Source of the DNA: Streptomyces californicus
GTDB lineage: Bacteria; Actinomycetota; Actinomycetes; Streptomycetales; Streptomycetaceae
NCBI RefSeq assembly: GCF_000717645.1
Contig: NZ_JNZZ01000001.1
Location: 434,001-498,000, forward strand
Length of the DNA stretch: 64,000 bases
Reading direction: 5' to 3'
The position numbers were made by a program, and so were the translations under genes. Shown piece after piece: positions 16,058 through 25,780 of this stretch. Under the pieces are notes generated by a model. That model searched no databases and was not told where the DNA came from. It worked only from the letters and a program-made list of their open reading frames with translations. Within the stretch, counting starts at the first letter, position 1. Every line of letters starts with the position of its first letter.

Positions 16058-18301
16058 ATGACACCCACTCCGGACACCGCCCCCGGCACCGCCCCCGGCG
16101 CCCCGCCCGGCCGCCGCAGGCCCGGACGCCGGACGGCGGGCAGCGCCGTCGTCGCCGCCCTGCTCCTCGCCGGGGTCCCGGCGGGCCTCGCGGCCGGCGC
16201 CGACGCGGGCGGCCCGAAGACCGCCACCGGCCCCAAGGGCCAGAAGCTGACCGCCTCGGTCACCACCGCACTCGACCCGGCCGGCCAGAAGGTCCGGATG
16301 ACCGGCGAGGGGTACGGCCTCACGTCCGGCATCTACGTCGCCCTGTGCAAGGACAACGGCGACAACCGGACGCCCTCCCCCTGCCTCGGCGGCGCGGACA
16401 TGACCGGCGGATCGAAGACCTCGCAGTGGATCGTGCCCCCGGGCGACCCGTACGAGGGGGATCTCGCGCTCGCCTTCGGGCCCGGCGGAAGCTTCGACGT
16501 GGAGCTCGACATCACCGCGAAGGGCGACGGCCTCGACTGCGCGGAAGTCGCCTGCGCCCTGGTGACCCGGGCCGACCACCGTGCCGCCGGCGACCGTACG
16601 CAGGACGTCCGCATCCCCGTCGCCTTCGCGGCCCGACAGCCCGGCGAACCGGGCGGCGAGGGCGTCGACGTACCCGCCGGAACCGTCGCGTACAAGGCCG
16701 CCGCCGACTTCACCTCGGCCGGCAAGCCGCTCGACCTGCTGCTGCACCCCGACTCCAAGAAGCTGTACGTCGGCGCGGACAACCTGCCCGACACGGCCGA
16801 CGTCGACGAGCGCGGCCTCCACGTACTGAACCCGCAGGACGGCACATCGGAGAGTTGGATCAGCCAGGCCCCCGGCTCCACCGGCGCGCTGCGGGCCTCC
16901 GCCGCCGCCCGCATCGCGGGCCCGCTGCCGGGCGACGGCGTCGTCTACACCTACCCGCTGCGAGGCGTCGGCAGCGCCAAGGCCGGCGACAAGGAGGCGG
17001 CGGGCGTCTGGCTCCCCGGGTCCACCATCACCGACATCGCGCCCGGTACGGCACCGGAGACGGTGCTGGTCGCCCAGGGCGCGAAGCTCTCCGAGGTCGA
17101 GCGCGCCACCGGCGTCGCGACCCGGACCCTCACCCTGCCGGGCGGCACCCGGTTCGCCGTCGATGCCGGGCGGGGCGTGGTCTGGTACGGCGACTTCACG
17201 GCCGGGAAGCTGCACCGGGTGGACCTCGCCGCGTTCGCGGTCACCGGGACCTTCGACCTGCCGGGCGGGCCGGGCCTGGCCGGATTCGTCGAGGCCGACC
17301 CGGCCACCGGCGCGGTGTGGGTCGGGGTGGACCGGTCCGTGCTGGTCTTCGACGCGGCGGGCAAGCTGGTCAAGACGCTCGTGGGCGGGGATCTGGCGCG
17401 CGCGGCCGCCTTCGACCGGGCGACCGGGCGGGCCTTCGTCGTCCGGCAGGACGGTGGGGACCTCTCCGACCCCGCCAATGACAACAACGGCACGCTGACC
17501 GTGTACGACACCACGGACTTCTCCGTGGCCGCGCGGGAGCTGTCGCTGCCCGGCAACCACTCCCAGGCGGGGGCCGCCTCGCTCGCCGTCGAACCGGGCG
17601 GCGCGACCGTCTTCGTGGCCAGCCCCGCCGAGGGCAAGGTCACCAAGCTGGTCCGCCAGGTGTCGCCCCTGGTGACCCGCGGGCCGGCCGACCTCACCGC
17701 GGAGGACGGCGAGGAGGTCACCCTCACGGCACAGGCGGAGGCCGTCCCGGAGCCCGCGGTCCGCTGGCAGGTCAGCGCCGACGGCGGGCAGACGTGGAAG
17801 GACGTCGAGGGCGCCACGGGGACGGCCCTGGCGTTCACCGCGCGGGCCGCGCAGGACGGCCACCGCTACCGCGCCGAGTTCCGCAACGACGTCGGCGCCA
17901 CCCGCACCGCCGCGGCGACCCTCACCGTCACCGCGGCGACCGGCGGCGGAGAGACGGACGGCGGCACCGGAGAGCCGTCAACGGGCGGTAACAGCAAAGG
18001 TGGTGACAGCACGTCGGCGACCGGCGGCACATCGGGCTCCGAGGGCGGCACGGAGTCGGCCGGCGGATCCTCCACCGGGGGCTCCGCAGACTCCGGCCCC
18101 ACCGGCACGACGGGCGGCGCCGGGGCCACGGTCGGCGGCGCGACCGGGGACGGCTCGGGGACCGCCGCCACGTCCGGCGGCGGCAGCCTGGCCGCCACCG
18201 GAACCACTGTGATGTCGGCAACTCTCGCAGCACTCGCCCTCGTTGGCGGCGGCATCCTGGTTCACCGGCGCGCCAGGAGGCGCGCGGAGGGCGCACTCTG
18301 A
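16058..18301 (+). CDS. Sortase-anchored surface protein: neocarzinostatin-like domain, beta-propeller, Ig-like domain
   Basis: A 747-residue cell-wall protein. GAGGAAAG precedes ATG 16058. After the signal peptide (to about residue 50) comes the same domain as in the upstream gene (about 58-190; IYVALCKDNGDN, PSPCLGGADM, DCAEVACALVTRADH). A YVTN/WD40-like propeller follows (about 205-540; repeated LLHPDSKKLYVGAD, VERATGVATRTL, AVDAGRGVVWYGD, FVEADPATGAVWVGVD), then an Ig-like domain (about 545-625; EVTLTAQAEAVPEPAVRWQV) and a Ser/Gly/Thr-rich wall-spanning stretch. It ends with LAATG, a hydrophobic helix and VHRRARRR, a sortase sorting signal of the LAxTG type used by actinobacterial class E sortases. 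It lies 162 bp after the secreted protein and is probably co-transcribed from the iron-box promoter. Confidence 0.85.
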   Translation: MTPTPDTAPGTAPGAPPGRRRPGRRTAGSAVVAALLLAGVPAGLAAGADAGGPKTATGPKGQKLTASVTTALDPAGQKVRMTGEGYGLTSGIYVALCKDNGDNRTPSPCLGGADMTGGSKTSQWIVPPGDPYEGDLALAFGPGGSFDVELDITAKGDGLDCAEVACALVTRADHRAAGDRTQDVRIPVAFAARQPGEPGGEGVDVPAGTVAYKAAADFTSAGKPLDLLLHPDSKKLYVGADNLPDTADVDERGLHVLNPQDGTSESWISQAPGSTGALRASAAARIAGPLPGDGVVYTYPLRGVGSAKAGDKEAAGVWLPGSTITDIAPGTAPETVLVAQGAKLSEVERATGVATRTLTLPGGTRFAVDAGRGVVWYGDFTAGKLHRVDLAAFAVTGTFDLPGGPGLAGFVEADPATGAVWVGVDRSVLVFDAAGKLVKTLVGGDLARAAAFDRATGRAFVVRQDGGDLSDPANDNNGTLTVYDTTDFSVAARELSLPGNHSQAGAASLAVEPGGATVFVASPAEGKVTKLVRQVSPLVTRGPADLTAEDGEEVTLTAQAEAVPEPAVRWQVSADGGQTWKDVEGATGTALAFTARAAQDGHRYRAEFRNDVGATRTAAATLTVTAATGGGETDGGTGEPSTGGNSKGGDSTSATGGTSGSEGGTESAGGSSTGGSADSGPTGTTGGAGATVGGATGDGSGTAATSGGGSLAATGTTVMSATLAALALVGGGILVHRRARRRAEGAL

Positions 18302-18345
18302 CGTCACGGCGTCCCGCGCGCGCCCTCCACCATCGGCGCGCACGG

Positions 18346-18387
18346 ACGAACCCCCTGGCCGGGCACACCTCCCGCCAGGGGGTTCGT
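18346..18387. terminator. Strong terminator after the iron-regulated pair
   Basis: ACGAACCCCCTGGC and GCCAGGGGGTTCGT form a perfect 14-bp stem around a 14-base loop, starting 44 bp after the sortase-substrate gene. It separates this unit from the EPS locus. The remaining ~290 bp up to the sugar transferase hold no supported gene. Confidence 0.8.
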
Positions 18388-18677
18388 ACGTTCACGCCGG
18401 GACTCGGCGGAGCCGGAGCCTCCGCCGATCGCCCGCGGACGTCGGCGGGCACAAGCGCTTGCCGAACCGACGAACCGTCAGCAACCATGCTCACGCGGCG
18501 ACATCGGACGGTTCCGGCCGATCGGAGAAGTCTGGTTCGAGCCGTCTGAACTTCACGGGAACTCCAGCGAAATGGCACGTGTGTGGATATCGTGCACCGA
18601 GCGAGGGCGCATCCGTCAGTCCACGGGATCGGCGGATGCGTCCTGTTTGTGGGGGTGCGACTGTGACTGGGGGGTTC

Positions 18678-20222
18678 ATGGGGCATGTCGAAATACCCGA
18701 TACCGACCTGTCCGGGCCGGTGGGGCTCCGGGGCGCGCCGCGCCCCCGGGACGCCGCCTCCCGGAACCGTACAACGGCCGCGCTGGAGCGGCAGTTCCGG
18801 GCCCCGACGGCCCGGCGCGACGGGACGCTCCGCGCTCCGTTCCGGCGCGGGTTCGCGCCCGGAGCGGCGCTCGTCCCGCTGACCGACATGCTGGGGCTGG
18901 CCGCTCCGGCCGGGCTGCTGCTGCGCGCGGGCGACCAACCGCGCCCACTGGCCGCCGCGGCGGTGGCGGGGCTGCTGTGGGCCGGGCTGCGCGCGGCCCG
19001 GGGGCGGTACGCGGCAGGGCCGGGAGCCCGGCAGGGTGGCGCGGCCGGAGCGGTCGGGGACTGGCTCGTCCTGCTCGGCCTGCTGGCCCTGCTGCACACG
19101 GCGGCGGGCAGCCCGGTCGATCCGGCCACGGCCGTCGTGGCCGTCGCGCCGGGTCTCCTCGTCACCGCCGTGGCGACGGGGGTGCGCACCCGGCCGCGCG
19201 CCCCGAGCCGGGTCCGCAGGGTGCTGCTGGTGGGTGAGGCGTCCGGTGCGGAGCGGGCCGCAGAGCTGCTCACCTCCCGGACGGACCACGACTACCGGCT
19301 CGTCGCGGCCATACCGGTGGGCCCCGGCCCGTTGGAGCTGGCCGGGGTGCAGATACCCGGGCGGCTGGGGTCCTGCCCGGCCGACGACGACGTGACCACG
19401 GTGCTCGGCGGGGTCTACGCCCATGCCGCGGACCTGGTGCTGGTGGCCCCGGGGCCACAGATGACCGGAGACCGGCTGCGCCGGCTGGGGTGGGGGCTGC
19501 ACGACGGGGGCGTCGCCCTGTCGGTGGTCTCGGAGCTGTCCGGCGTGGCGGCCGAGCGGGTGCGTCCCGTCACCGCGGCGGGGCTGACCCTGTTGCACAT
19601 CGCACCGCCGCTGCGCCGGGGGCCGCAGGCGGCGGCGAAGGGCGCGCTGGACCGCGCGGGGGCCCTGTTCGGGCTGCTGGCGCTGGCGCCGCTGCTTCTG
19701 GCGGTGGCGCTCAGCGTGCGGCTGTCCTCGCGGGGGCCGGTCTTCCACCGGCAGGTCCGGCAGGGGCGGCACAACCGGCCGTTCACCATGTGGAAGTTCC
19801 GCACGATGGTGGCGGACGCGGAACAGCTCAAGGCGCGGCTCGTCGCGGCCAACGAGGTCGACGGCCCGCTGTTCAAGATGCGCCGCGACCCCCGGGTGAC
19901 GCCGGTCGGGCGGATGCTGCGGCGGACGTCGATCGACGAACTCCCGCAGCTCGTCAACGTGTTGCTGGGTCATATGTCGCTGGTGGGGCCGCGTCCTCCG
20001 CTGCCCGAGGAGGCGTCGCGCTACGACGAGCGGGAGCACCGCCGGCTCGCCGTCAAGCCGGGTCTCACGGGCCTGTGGCAGGTGAGCGGCCGTTCCGACC
20101 TGTCGTGGCAGGAGACCGTGTCGCTGGACCTGTGGTACGTCGACAACTGGTCGGTCGCCGCCGACCTGGGACTCCTCGCCCGCACCGTGCGCGCCGTCGC
20201 CGACGGTCGCGGGGCCTACTGA
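18678..20222 (+). CDS. Exopolysaccharide initiating sugar-1-phosphate transferase (WbaP/WcaJ family)
   Basis: A 514-residue polyprenyl-phosphate sugar phosphotransferase. The N-terminal half has several membrane helices and a CoA-binding-like Rossmann part (RRVLLVGEASGAERAAELL, about residues 180-195). The last ~200 residues are the catalytic bacterial sugar transferase domain: one membrane helix, then FHRQVRQGRHNRPFTMWKFR, DGPLFKMRRDPRVTPVGRML, RRTSIDELPQLVNVLLGHMS and GPRPPLP, KPGLTGLWQVSGRSDLSW. It loads the first sugar phosphate onto undecaprenyl phosphate and so starts the repeat unit. ATG 18678 is used; GTG 18663, with GGGGG seven bases upstream, is a real alternative. Confidence 0.93.
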   Translation: MGHVEIPDTDLSGPVGLRGAPRPRDAASRNRTTAALERQFRAPTARRDGTLRAPFRRGFAPGAALVPLTDMLGLAAPAGLLLRAGDQPRPLAAAAVAGLLWAGLRAARGRYAAGPGARQGGAAGAVGDWLVLLGLLALLHTAAGSPVDPATAVVAVAPGLLVTAVATGVRTRPRAPSRVRRVLLVGEASGAERAAELLTSRTDHDYRLVAAIPVGPGPLELAGVQIPGRLGSCPADDDVTTVLGGVYAHAADLVLVAPGPQMTGDRLRRLGWGLHDGGVALSVVSELSGVAAERVRPVTAAGLTLLHIAPPLRRGPQAAAKGALDRAGALFGLLALAPLLLAVALSVRLSSRGPVFHRQVRQGRHNRPFTMWKFRTMVADAEQLKARLVAANEVDGPLFKMRRDPRVTPVGRMLRRTSIDELPQLVNVLLGHMSLVGPRPPLPEEASRYDEREHRRLAVKPGLTGLWQVSGRSDLSWQETVSLDLWYVDNWSVAADLGLLARTVRAVADGRGAY

Positions 20223-20262
20223 GAGCGGCGGGGGTGCGGATGCGAGGAGCGCCACGGATGTG

Positions 20263-20286
20263 CCGCCGCGAGGTGCCTCGCGGCGG
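20263..20286. terminator. Bidirectional terminator hairpin
   Basis: CCGCCGCGAGG and CCTCGCGGCGG form a perfect 11-bp stem separated by two bases, between the convergent sugar transferase and fucose synthase genes. Confidence 0.7.
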
Positions 20287-20293
20287 CGAAAGG

Positions 20294-21277
20294 TCACTTC
20301 CGCGTCGGGAGCCGGTCCAGCCACCAGGCGTAGGTACGGGCGATGCCGTCGCGCAGCGGGATCTCCGGCGTGAAGCCGAGGGAGGTGAGGCGGGTGGTGT
20401 CGAGCAGCTTGCGGGGCGTCCCGTCGGGCTTGGAGGCGTCCCACTCGATCCTCCCTTGGTATCCCGTCACTTCCCGTATGGTCTCGGCGAGTTCGCGGAT
20501 GGTGAGGTCCTCGCCGCAGCCGATGTTGACGGGCTCGTCCCCGTCGTACGCCTCCAGCAGACGTACGCACGCGGCGGCGAGGTCGTCCACGTGCAGGAAT
20601 TCGCGGCGCGGCGAGCCCGAGCCCCACAGGGTCACCGCGGGCGCTCCGTCCCGGCGGGCCTCGTGGAAGCGGCGGATCAGGGCGGGCAGCACGTGCGAGG
20701 TCTCCAGGTCGAAGTTGTCCCCGGGCCCGTAGAGATTGGTGGGCATGGCGCTGATGTAGGAGGCGCCGTACTGCCTTCGGTAGGACTGGACCTGGACGAT
20801 CCCGGCGATCTTGGCCAGGGCGTACGCCTCGTTGGTGGGCTCCAGCTCCCCGGTGAGCAGGGCGTCCTCACGGATCGGCTGGGGCGCGAGCCGGGGGTAG
20901 ATGCACGACGAGCCGAGGAAGAGCAGCCGCTCGGTCCCCGCCGCGTGCGCACCGGCGATCACGCTGAGCTGGATGCGCAGGTTGTCCTCCAGGAACTGCA
21001 CCGGATACGTGCTGTTGGCCATGATCCCGCCCACCTTGGCGGCGGCCAGCACCACGACGTCCGGACGGACTTCCTTGAGATACGCCCCGGTCCGCGCGGC
21101 GTCGCGCAGATCGAGGAGGTCGCGGCCGCGGGTGACCACCTCGTGGCCGTCGTCGGCGAGGCGGCGGGCCACCGCCGAGCCGACCAGACCGCGGTGGCCG
21201 GCGACGAACACGCGGGAGCCGGGCCGCAGTAGGGGGCGGGCGGATTCCTGGGGCAGGACGGGGAGTTCGGTCGTCAT
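20294..21277 (-). CDS. fcl: GDP-L-fucose synthase
   Basis: A 327-residue short-chain epimerase/reductase that converts GDP-4-keto-6-deoxy-mannose to GDP-L-fucose with NADPH. The N-terminal cofactor motif is [16 protein letters not shown], then [19 protein letters not shown], the catalytic Ser region FLGSSCIYP, and the YxxxK pair in [31 protein letters not shown] and [17 protein letters not shown] are family hallmarks. ATG 21277 is chosen because the protein-like sequence begins there. It is divergent from gmd, which makes its substrate, with 115 bp between the starts. Confidence 0.95.
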   Translation of the reverse strand: MTTELPVLPQESARPLLRPGSRVFVAGHRGLVGSAVARRLADDGHEVVTRGRDLLDLRDAARTGAYLKEVRPDVVVLAAAKVGGIMANSTYPVQFLEDNLRIQLSVIAGAHAAGTERLLFLGSSCIYPRLAPQPIREDALLTGELEPTNEAYALAKIAGIVQVQSYRRQYGASYISAMPTNLYGPGDNFDLETSHVLPALIRRFHEARRDGAPAVTLWGSGSPRREFLHVDDLAAACVRLLEAYDGDEPVNIGCGEDLTIRELAETIREVTGYQGRIEWDASKPDGTPRKLLDTTRLTSLGFTPEIPLRDGIARTYAWWLDRLPTRK

Positions 21278-21392
21278 GGCTCGGATTGTGCCAGCAGAAA
21301 GGGACCGCGGCGACACTTCGCCGCAGAACGCTCCATTTCCGGAATATCGGTGAAACATCGCCGCCGAGGCGATCAGCAGAGAAGGGGGAATC
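21278..21392. promoter_or_regulatory. Shared divergent fcl/gmd promoter region
   Basis: The two GDP-fucose genes diverge from this 115-bp spacer. It contains GCGGCG-N6-CGCCGC, a small perfect inverted repeat around 21306-21323, and an AT-richer stretch nearer gmd. Core promoter hexamers are not clear. Confidence 0.4.
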
Positions 21393-22406
21393 GTGGCGAA
21401 GACCGCGCTCATCACCGGGGTGACCGGCCAGGACGGTTCGTATCTGGCGGAGTTGCTGCTCGACAAGGGCTACACGGTGCACGGGCTCATACGCCGTTCC
21501 TCGAGCTTCAACACCGAGCGGATCGACCACATCTACCAGGGCCCCGAGGAGCCGGAGCGCTCCTTCGTCCTGCACCACGCCGACCTGTCCGACGGGGTGG
21601 CGCTGGTGAACCTGCTGCGGGACATCCAGCCCGACGAGGTCTACAACCTCGGTGCGCAGTCGCATGTGCGGGTGTCGTTCGACGCCCCGCTGTACACCGG
21701 TGACGTCACGGGGCTCGGCACCGTGCGGCTCCTGGAGGCGGTGCGAGCCAGCGGCATCCAGACCCGGATCTACCAGGCGTCGTCCTCCGAGATGTTCGGC
21801 GCCAGCCCGCCCCCGCAGAACGAGAAGACGCCGTTCCACCCGCGCAGCCCGTACAGCGTGGCGAAGGTCTACTCCTACTGGGCCACGGTCAACTACCGTG
21901 AGGCGTACGACATGTTCGCGGTGAACGGCATCCTCTTCAACCACGAGTCGCCGCGCCGGGGTGAGACCTTCGTGACCCGGAAGATCACCCGGGCCGTCGC
22001 CCGGATCAGGGCGGGGCTCCAGGACCGGTTGCACCTGGGCAATCTGGACGCGGTCCGCGACTGGGGGTACGCGCCGGAGTACGTGGACGCCATGTGGCGG
22101 ATGCTCCAGTGCGACACCCCCGACGACTACGTGGTCGCCACCGGGGAGGGCGTCAGCGTCCGGCAGTTCCTGGAGTTCGCCTTCGAGCACGCCGGACTGG
22201 ACTGGGCCGAGCACGTGCGGTACGACCCGAAGTACGAACGCCCCAGCGAGGTCGACGCGTTGATCGGTGACGCGTCCAAGGCCGAGGAGCTGCTGGGCTG
22301 GAAGCCCGCGGTGAAGTCGCGCGAGCTGGCCCGGATCATGGTCGACGCCGACATCCGCCGGCTGGAGGACCAGCTCTCCGGGGCCGCCGTCCGGGTCGAC
22401 AGGTGA
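21393..22406 (+). CDS. gmd: GDP-mannose 4,6-dehydratase
   Basis: A 337-residue dehydratase converting GDP-D-mannose to GDP-4-keto-6-deoxy-D-mannose. The NADP motif is [20 protein letters not shown] at the N-terminus, followed by [28 protein letters not shown], the catalytic [10 protein letters not shown] and [17 protein letters not shown], all characteristic. The start is GTG with AGAAGGGGGA upstream. Together with fcl it supplies GDP-L-fucose, so the secreted polymer probably contains L-fucose or another 6-deoxyhexose. Confidence 0.96.
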   Translation: MAKTALITGVTGQDGSYLAELLLDKGYTVHGLIRRSSSFNTERIDHIYQGPEEPERSFVLHHADLSDGVALVNLLRDIQPDEVYNLGAQSHVRVSFDAPLYTGDVTGLGTVRLLEAVRASGIQTRIYQASSSEMFGASPPPQNEKTPFHPRSPYSVAKVYSYWATVNYREAYDMFAVNGILFNHESPRRGETFVTRKITRAVARIRAGLQDRLHLGNLDAVRDWGYAPEYVDAMWRMLQCDTPDDYVVATGEGVSVRQFLEFAFEHAGLDWAEHVRYDPKYERPSEVDALIGDASKAEELLGWKPAVKSRELARIMVDADIRRLEDQLSGAAVRVDR

Positions 22407-22431
22407 CCGGGCCCGGCCGTCGCGGGCCCGG
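22407..22431 (+). terminator. Hairpin at the gmd stop
   Basis: CCGGGCCC-N9-GGGCCCGG starts immediately after the gmd stop codon; 8-bp perfect arms. The remaining ~330 bp before the secreted-protein gene hold no gene that I can support and must contain that gene's promoter. Confidence 0.5.
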
Positions 22432-22767
22432 CGCCCGGGGCGGCCGGTCCACCGGGCTCCGCAACCGGGCCCCGTCGCCCGTACCGCATCCGCAGGAACG
22501 TGTGGCCGCCGCCCCGGACGGGTCAGCGGCCACCCATGGCTCCCGGCCGGCGCCTCCCGCGCCCGAGCCCGGGACGATCACCGGCGCGACCGCCGACTCC
22601 ACCGACCGCTCGGTGGGGCTCTCCGCGCCGGCCGCGGGCGGGGCTCCGGCCCCGTCCACCCACTCGCTCCGGCCCGCACGGGGGCACACCGCCTCCCGCG
22701 CCGGCCGGACGGGGCACCATCCGCGGCCTCTCGGCCGCAGCTCGAATCTCACCTTCGGAGCTGAATG

Positions 22768-25023
22768 ATGAACGGAAGTACGGGGCGGAGAAGCGGAGGA
22801 CGCGGCCGTGTACGGGCCGCCTCCCTCGCTCTCGGCCTGCTGGCCGGAGCCCTGACCGCGACCGCCGCCGGGGGCTCCCCGGCGGCGGCGCTGACACCAC
22901 CGGTCGCCATCACCGCGGACGACCTCACCACCTGGCAGACCAACGGCATCGTCTGGTCGATGGCGTCCGGCGACGGCGTCGTCTACGCGGGCGGCACCTT
23001 CTCCACCCTGCGGCCCCCCACCGCTGCGGCGGGCACCGACGAACAACCGGCGCTGAACTTCGCCGCTTTCGACGCGACGACCGGAGCGCCCACCGGATGC
23101 TCGCTCTCCTTCACGATCTCCTCGGGGACCGCCACCGTTCGCGCTCTGGCGCTCTCCCCGGACGGTGAAACCCTCTACGCGGGCGGCCAGTTCGGAGCCG
23201 TCAACGGCATCGGCGTGAGCAACATCGCGGCGATCGACACCGATACCTGCACCGTCCGCAACTCCTTCAAGATCGGGGTCTCCGCGACCGTCCGGGGGCT
23301 CGCCGTCACCGACGACACGGTCTATCTGGCGGGCGACTTCACCACGGTCGGCGGGCAGACCAGAAGCCACTTCGCCGCCGTCACGACCGGAGCCTCGCTG
23401 CTGCCCTTCACGGCCAACGCCGACGAGGTCGCACGGGCCGTCGAGGTGACTCCGGACGGGCAGAACGTGCTGCTCGGCGGGGACTTCTTCCGGATCAACG
23501 GCACGAACACCCACGCTCTGGCCGTCGTCAACGCCACCACCGGTCAACTCACCAAGTCCTACCCGGGGTTCATCCACAACAACTCCACCGTCCAGGACAT
23601 CACCACGGACGCGACCGGCTTCTACACCGGCAACGAGGGCACCGGCGGCGGGGTGTTCGACGGACGCATCGCGCTGAACCTGAGCGACTTCGAGCAGCGC
23701 TGGCGGGACACCTGCCTCGGCGCGACCCAGGCCGTCGCGGTCCACTCCGGGGTGCTGTACAGCGGCAGCCACGCCCACGACTGCGTCAGCATGGGGGCCT
23801 TCCCCGACCAGCCGCGCAAGCACCTGCTGGCCCAGTCGGTGAACGACCCCAAGCTGCTGCCCTGGTTCCCGGACACCAACGACGGCATCGGTGAGCCGGT
23901 CGGCCCGCGCGTGATGACCGGGGCGAGCGGTGGCGGCCGCGACTACCTGTGGGTGGGCGGCGAGTTCACCACCGTCAACGGCAAGCCGCAGCAGGGACTG
24001 ACCCGGTTCGCGGACGGTCCCGACACGGGCGCCCCCTGGGTGCCCAACGTCAGCCTGTCCACGCTGACTCCGGGGCGGATCGAGGTCAACTGGCAGACCA
24101 GCTTCGACACCGACGACGGTGAGCTGACCTACCGGATCTACAAGGACGGCTCCAACACCCCGGTCCACACGACGACCGGCTACTCGGTCTTCTGGGACCG
24201 GCCCCAGCTGACCTGGACGGACACCGACGTCGCGCCGGGCGAGACCCACTCGTACCGGATCACCGCGAGCGACGGCGTCAACACCAGCGCGAAGTCCCCG
24301 GCCCAGTCCGCCACCGTGGCCGGATCGACGGAGGCGTACCCGGCCCGGGTCAAGGCCGACGGGGCGAGCCTGTACTGGCGCTACGACGAGGGCGCGTCCA
24401 CGTTCGCGCACGACAGCAGCGGCAACCTGAACAACGGCTTCCTGCGCAACGGCCCCGCCTACCGGCAGACCCCGGCGGCGATCGCCGGACCGTCCACGGC
24501 GATCGGCTTCAACGGCTCCAGCGAGTACGCGTACAGCAACCGGCTGCACGCCGCGCCGTCCCGGTTCTCGCTGGAGACCTGGATCAAGACGACGAGCGAC
24601 CGGGGCGGGAAGATCATCGGCTTCTCCAACCTCACCCAGCAGAACAGCACCCGCTACGACAAGCACGTCTACATGCGCGACGACGGCCGGCTCGTCTTCG
24701 GCGTCCAGAGCGGTGGGTCGCGCACCGTCACCACCTCGGGCGCCTACAACGACGGCAAGTGGCACCACGTCGTCGCCACCCAGGGCCCGCTCGGCCAGGG
24801 CATGACGCTGTACGTCGACGGACAGGCGCGGGCGTCGAACATCCTGGTCTCCGGCAACGAGAACTACCCCGGCTACTGGCGGGTCGGCGGGGACAACCTC
24901 TCCGGCTGGCCGAACCGTCCGACCAGCAACTTCTTCGAGGGCCAGATCGACGAGACCGCCGTCTACCCGACCACGCTGAGCTCTTCCCAGGTCAGCGCGC
25001 ACTACGCACTGAGGAACGGCTGA
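22768..25023 (+). CDS. Secreted multidomain protein: beta-propeller, fibronectin-like and LamG domains
   Basis: A 751-residue exported protein. Two adjacent ATGs exist (22765, 22768); the second is seven bases from CGGAG and is preferred. After the signal peptide (to about residue 43) there are repeats such as VVYAGGTFST, TLYAGGQFGAVNG, VYLAGDFTTVGGQTRSHFAA and VLLGGDFFRINGTNTHALAV, typical of delta-60/DUF5122 propellers (about 45-415). A fibronectin-like domain follows (about 425-525), then a concanavalin/LamG-like domain (about 530-751; LYWRYDEG, FSLETWIKT, GKWHHVVATQ). Its place inside the EPS locus and its LamG domain suggest carbohydrate binding at the cell surface or in the matrix. No catalytic motif is seen. 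Confidence 0.85.
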   Translation: MNGSTGRRSGGRGRVRAASLALGLLAGALTATAAGGSPAAALTPPVAITADDLTTWQTNGIVWSMASGDGVVYAGGTFSTLRPPTAAAGTDEQPALNFAAFDATTGAPTGCSLSFTISSGTATVRALALSPDGETLYAGGQFGAVNGIGVSNIAAIDTDTCTVRNSFKIGVSATVRGLAVTDDTVYLAGDFTTVGGQTRSHFAAVTTGASLLPFTANADEVARAVEVTPDGQNVLLGGDFFRINGTNTHALAVVNATTGQLTKSYPGFIHNNSTVQDITTDATGFYTGNEGTGGGVFDGRIALNLSDFEQRWRDTCLGATQAVAVHSGVLYSGSHAHDCVSMGAFPDQPRKHLLAQSVNDPKLLPWFPDTNDGIGEPVGPRVMTGASGGGRDYLWVGGEFTTVNGKPQQGLTRFADGPDTGAPWVPNVSLSTLTPGRIEVNWQTSFDTDDGELTYRIYKDGSNTPVHTTTGYSVFWDRPQLTWTDTDVAPGETHSYRITASDGVNTSAKSPAQSATVAGSTEAYPARVKADGASLYWRYDEGASTFAHDSSGNLNNGFLRNGPAYRQTPAAIAGPSTAIGFNGSSEYAYSNRLHAAPSRFSLETWIKTTSDRGGKIIGFSNLTQQNSTRYDKHVYMRDDGRLVFGVQSGGSRTVTTSGAYNDGKWHHVVATQGPLGQGMTLYVDGQARASNILVSGNENYPGYWRVGGDNLSGWPNRPTSNFFEGQIDETAVYPTTLSSSQVSAHYALRNG

Positions 25024-25027
25024 TCTC

Positions 25028-25780
25028 ATGAGGAATCCGTTCCTGGCCTGCGCCGCCGTCGTCCTGACGGCGGCGGCGCTGGCCGCCTGCGGCTCGTCCG
25101 CGGACGGGAACGACCCGGAGGCCGCGGGCGCCCAGCGCCCCGCGGCCTCCGGGCCCGCCGTCCCGGGCTCCACCGCCGGCGCACCGACCGCATCCACCCC
25201 GCCCGCCGCCGACGCCACCGAAGGCGACGGCGGTGACGGCGCGAAGCCGGGGGCCCAGGGGCCGATCGCCAGCGCCGAAGGGCCGAAGACCCCGTCCGAC
25301 GCGATCACCCCGGCCACCGGGACCTTCACGAAACAGCAGAAGAAGTACCTGGAGGACCGGGTGCCCGAGGGCATGGACCCGGCCGCCGTGCTCCAGACCG
25401 GCCAGGAGACCTGCGACAGGCTCCGCTACCTGGTCAAGGCCGACCGCGACACCGCGGTCGGCGCCGTCGCCACCGAGGAGATCCCGGACGCGGCCGCCGC
25501 GGTCACCGGGCTCTGCCCCCAGCACCAGGACCTGGTGGACGAGGCGGCGTACGCCTACCCGGACGGCACGCACACCGGGAAGGCGCTCCGCCCGGGCGAC
25601 TACCGCTCCGTCTCCCCCACCCAGAACTGCTCCTGGGAGATCACCGGGGCCGGGGGCAAGCAGGTGTCGGCCGACACCTCCACCACCGGGAAGTCCCGGA
25701 CGATCACGATCCCGAAGTCCGCCCGCACGTTCACCTCCACAGGCTGCTACGCCTGGCTGCCCGAAGGAGACCGGGGATGA
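25028..25780 (+). CDS. Secreted lipoprotein of the EPS locus, DUF732-like
   Basis: A 250-residue lipoprotein: MRNPFLACAAVVLTAAALAA is followed by the lipidated Cys (residue 21), then a disordered Ala/Pro/Gly/Thr-rich linker to about residue 95. Residues about 98-185 (KQQKKYLEDRVPEGMDPAAV, GQETCDRLRYLV, TGLCPQHQDLVDEAAYAY) resemble DUF732, a small helical extracytoplasmic domain with two Cys. The C-terminal ~65 residues form a separate beta-rich part with two more Cys (NCSWEIT, TGCYAW). It starts four bases after the propeller gene and overlaps the GT2 gene, so it belongs to this operon. Function unknown. Confidence 0.75.
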   Translation: MRNPFLACAAVVLTAAALAACGSSADGNDPEAAGAQRPAASGPAVPGSTAGAPTASTPPAADATEGDGGDGAKPGAQGPIASAEGPKTPSDAITPATGTFTKQQKKYLEDRVPEGMDPAAVLQTGQETCDRLRYLVKADRDTAVGAVATEEIPDAAAAVTGLCPQHQDLVDEAAYAYPDGTHTGKALRPGDYRSVSPTQNCSWEITGAGGKQVSADTSTTGKSRTITIPKSARTFTSTGCYAWLPEGDRG

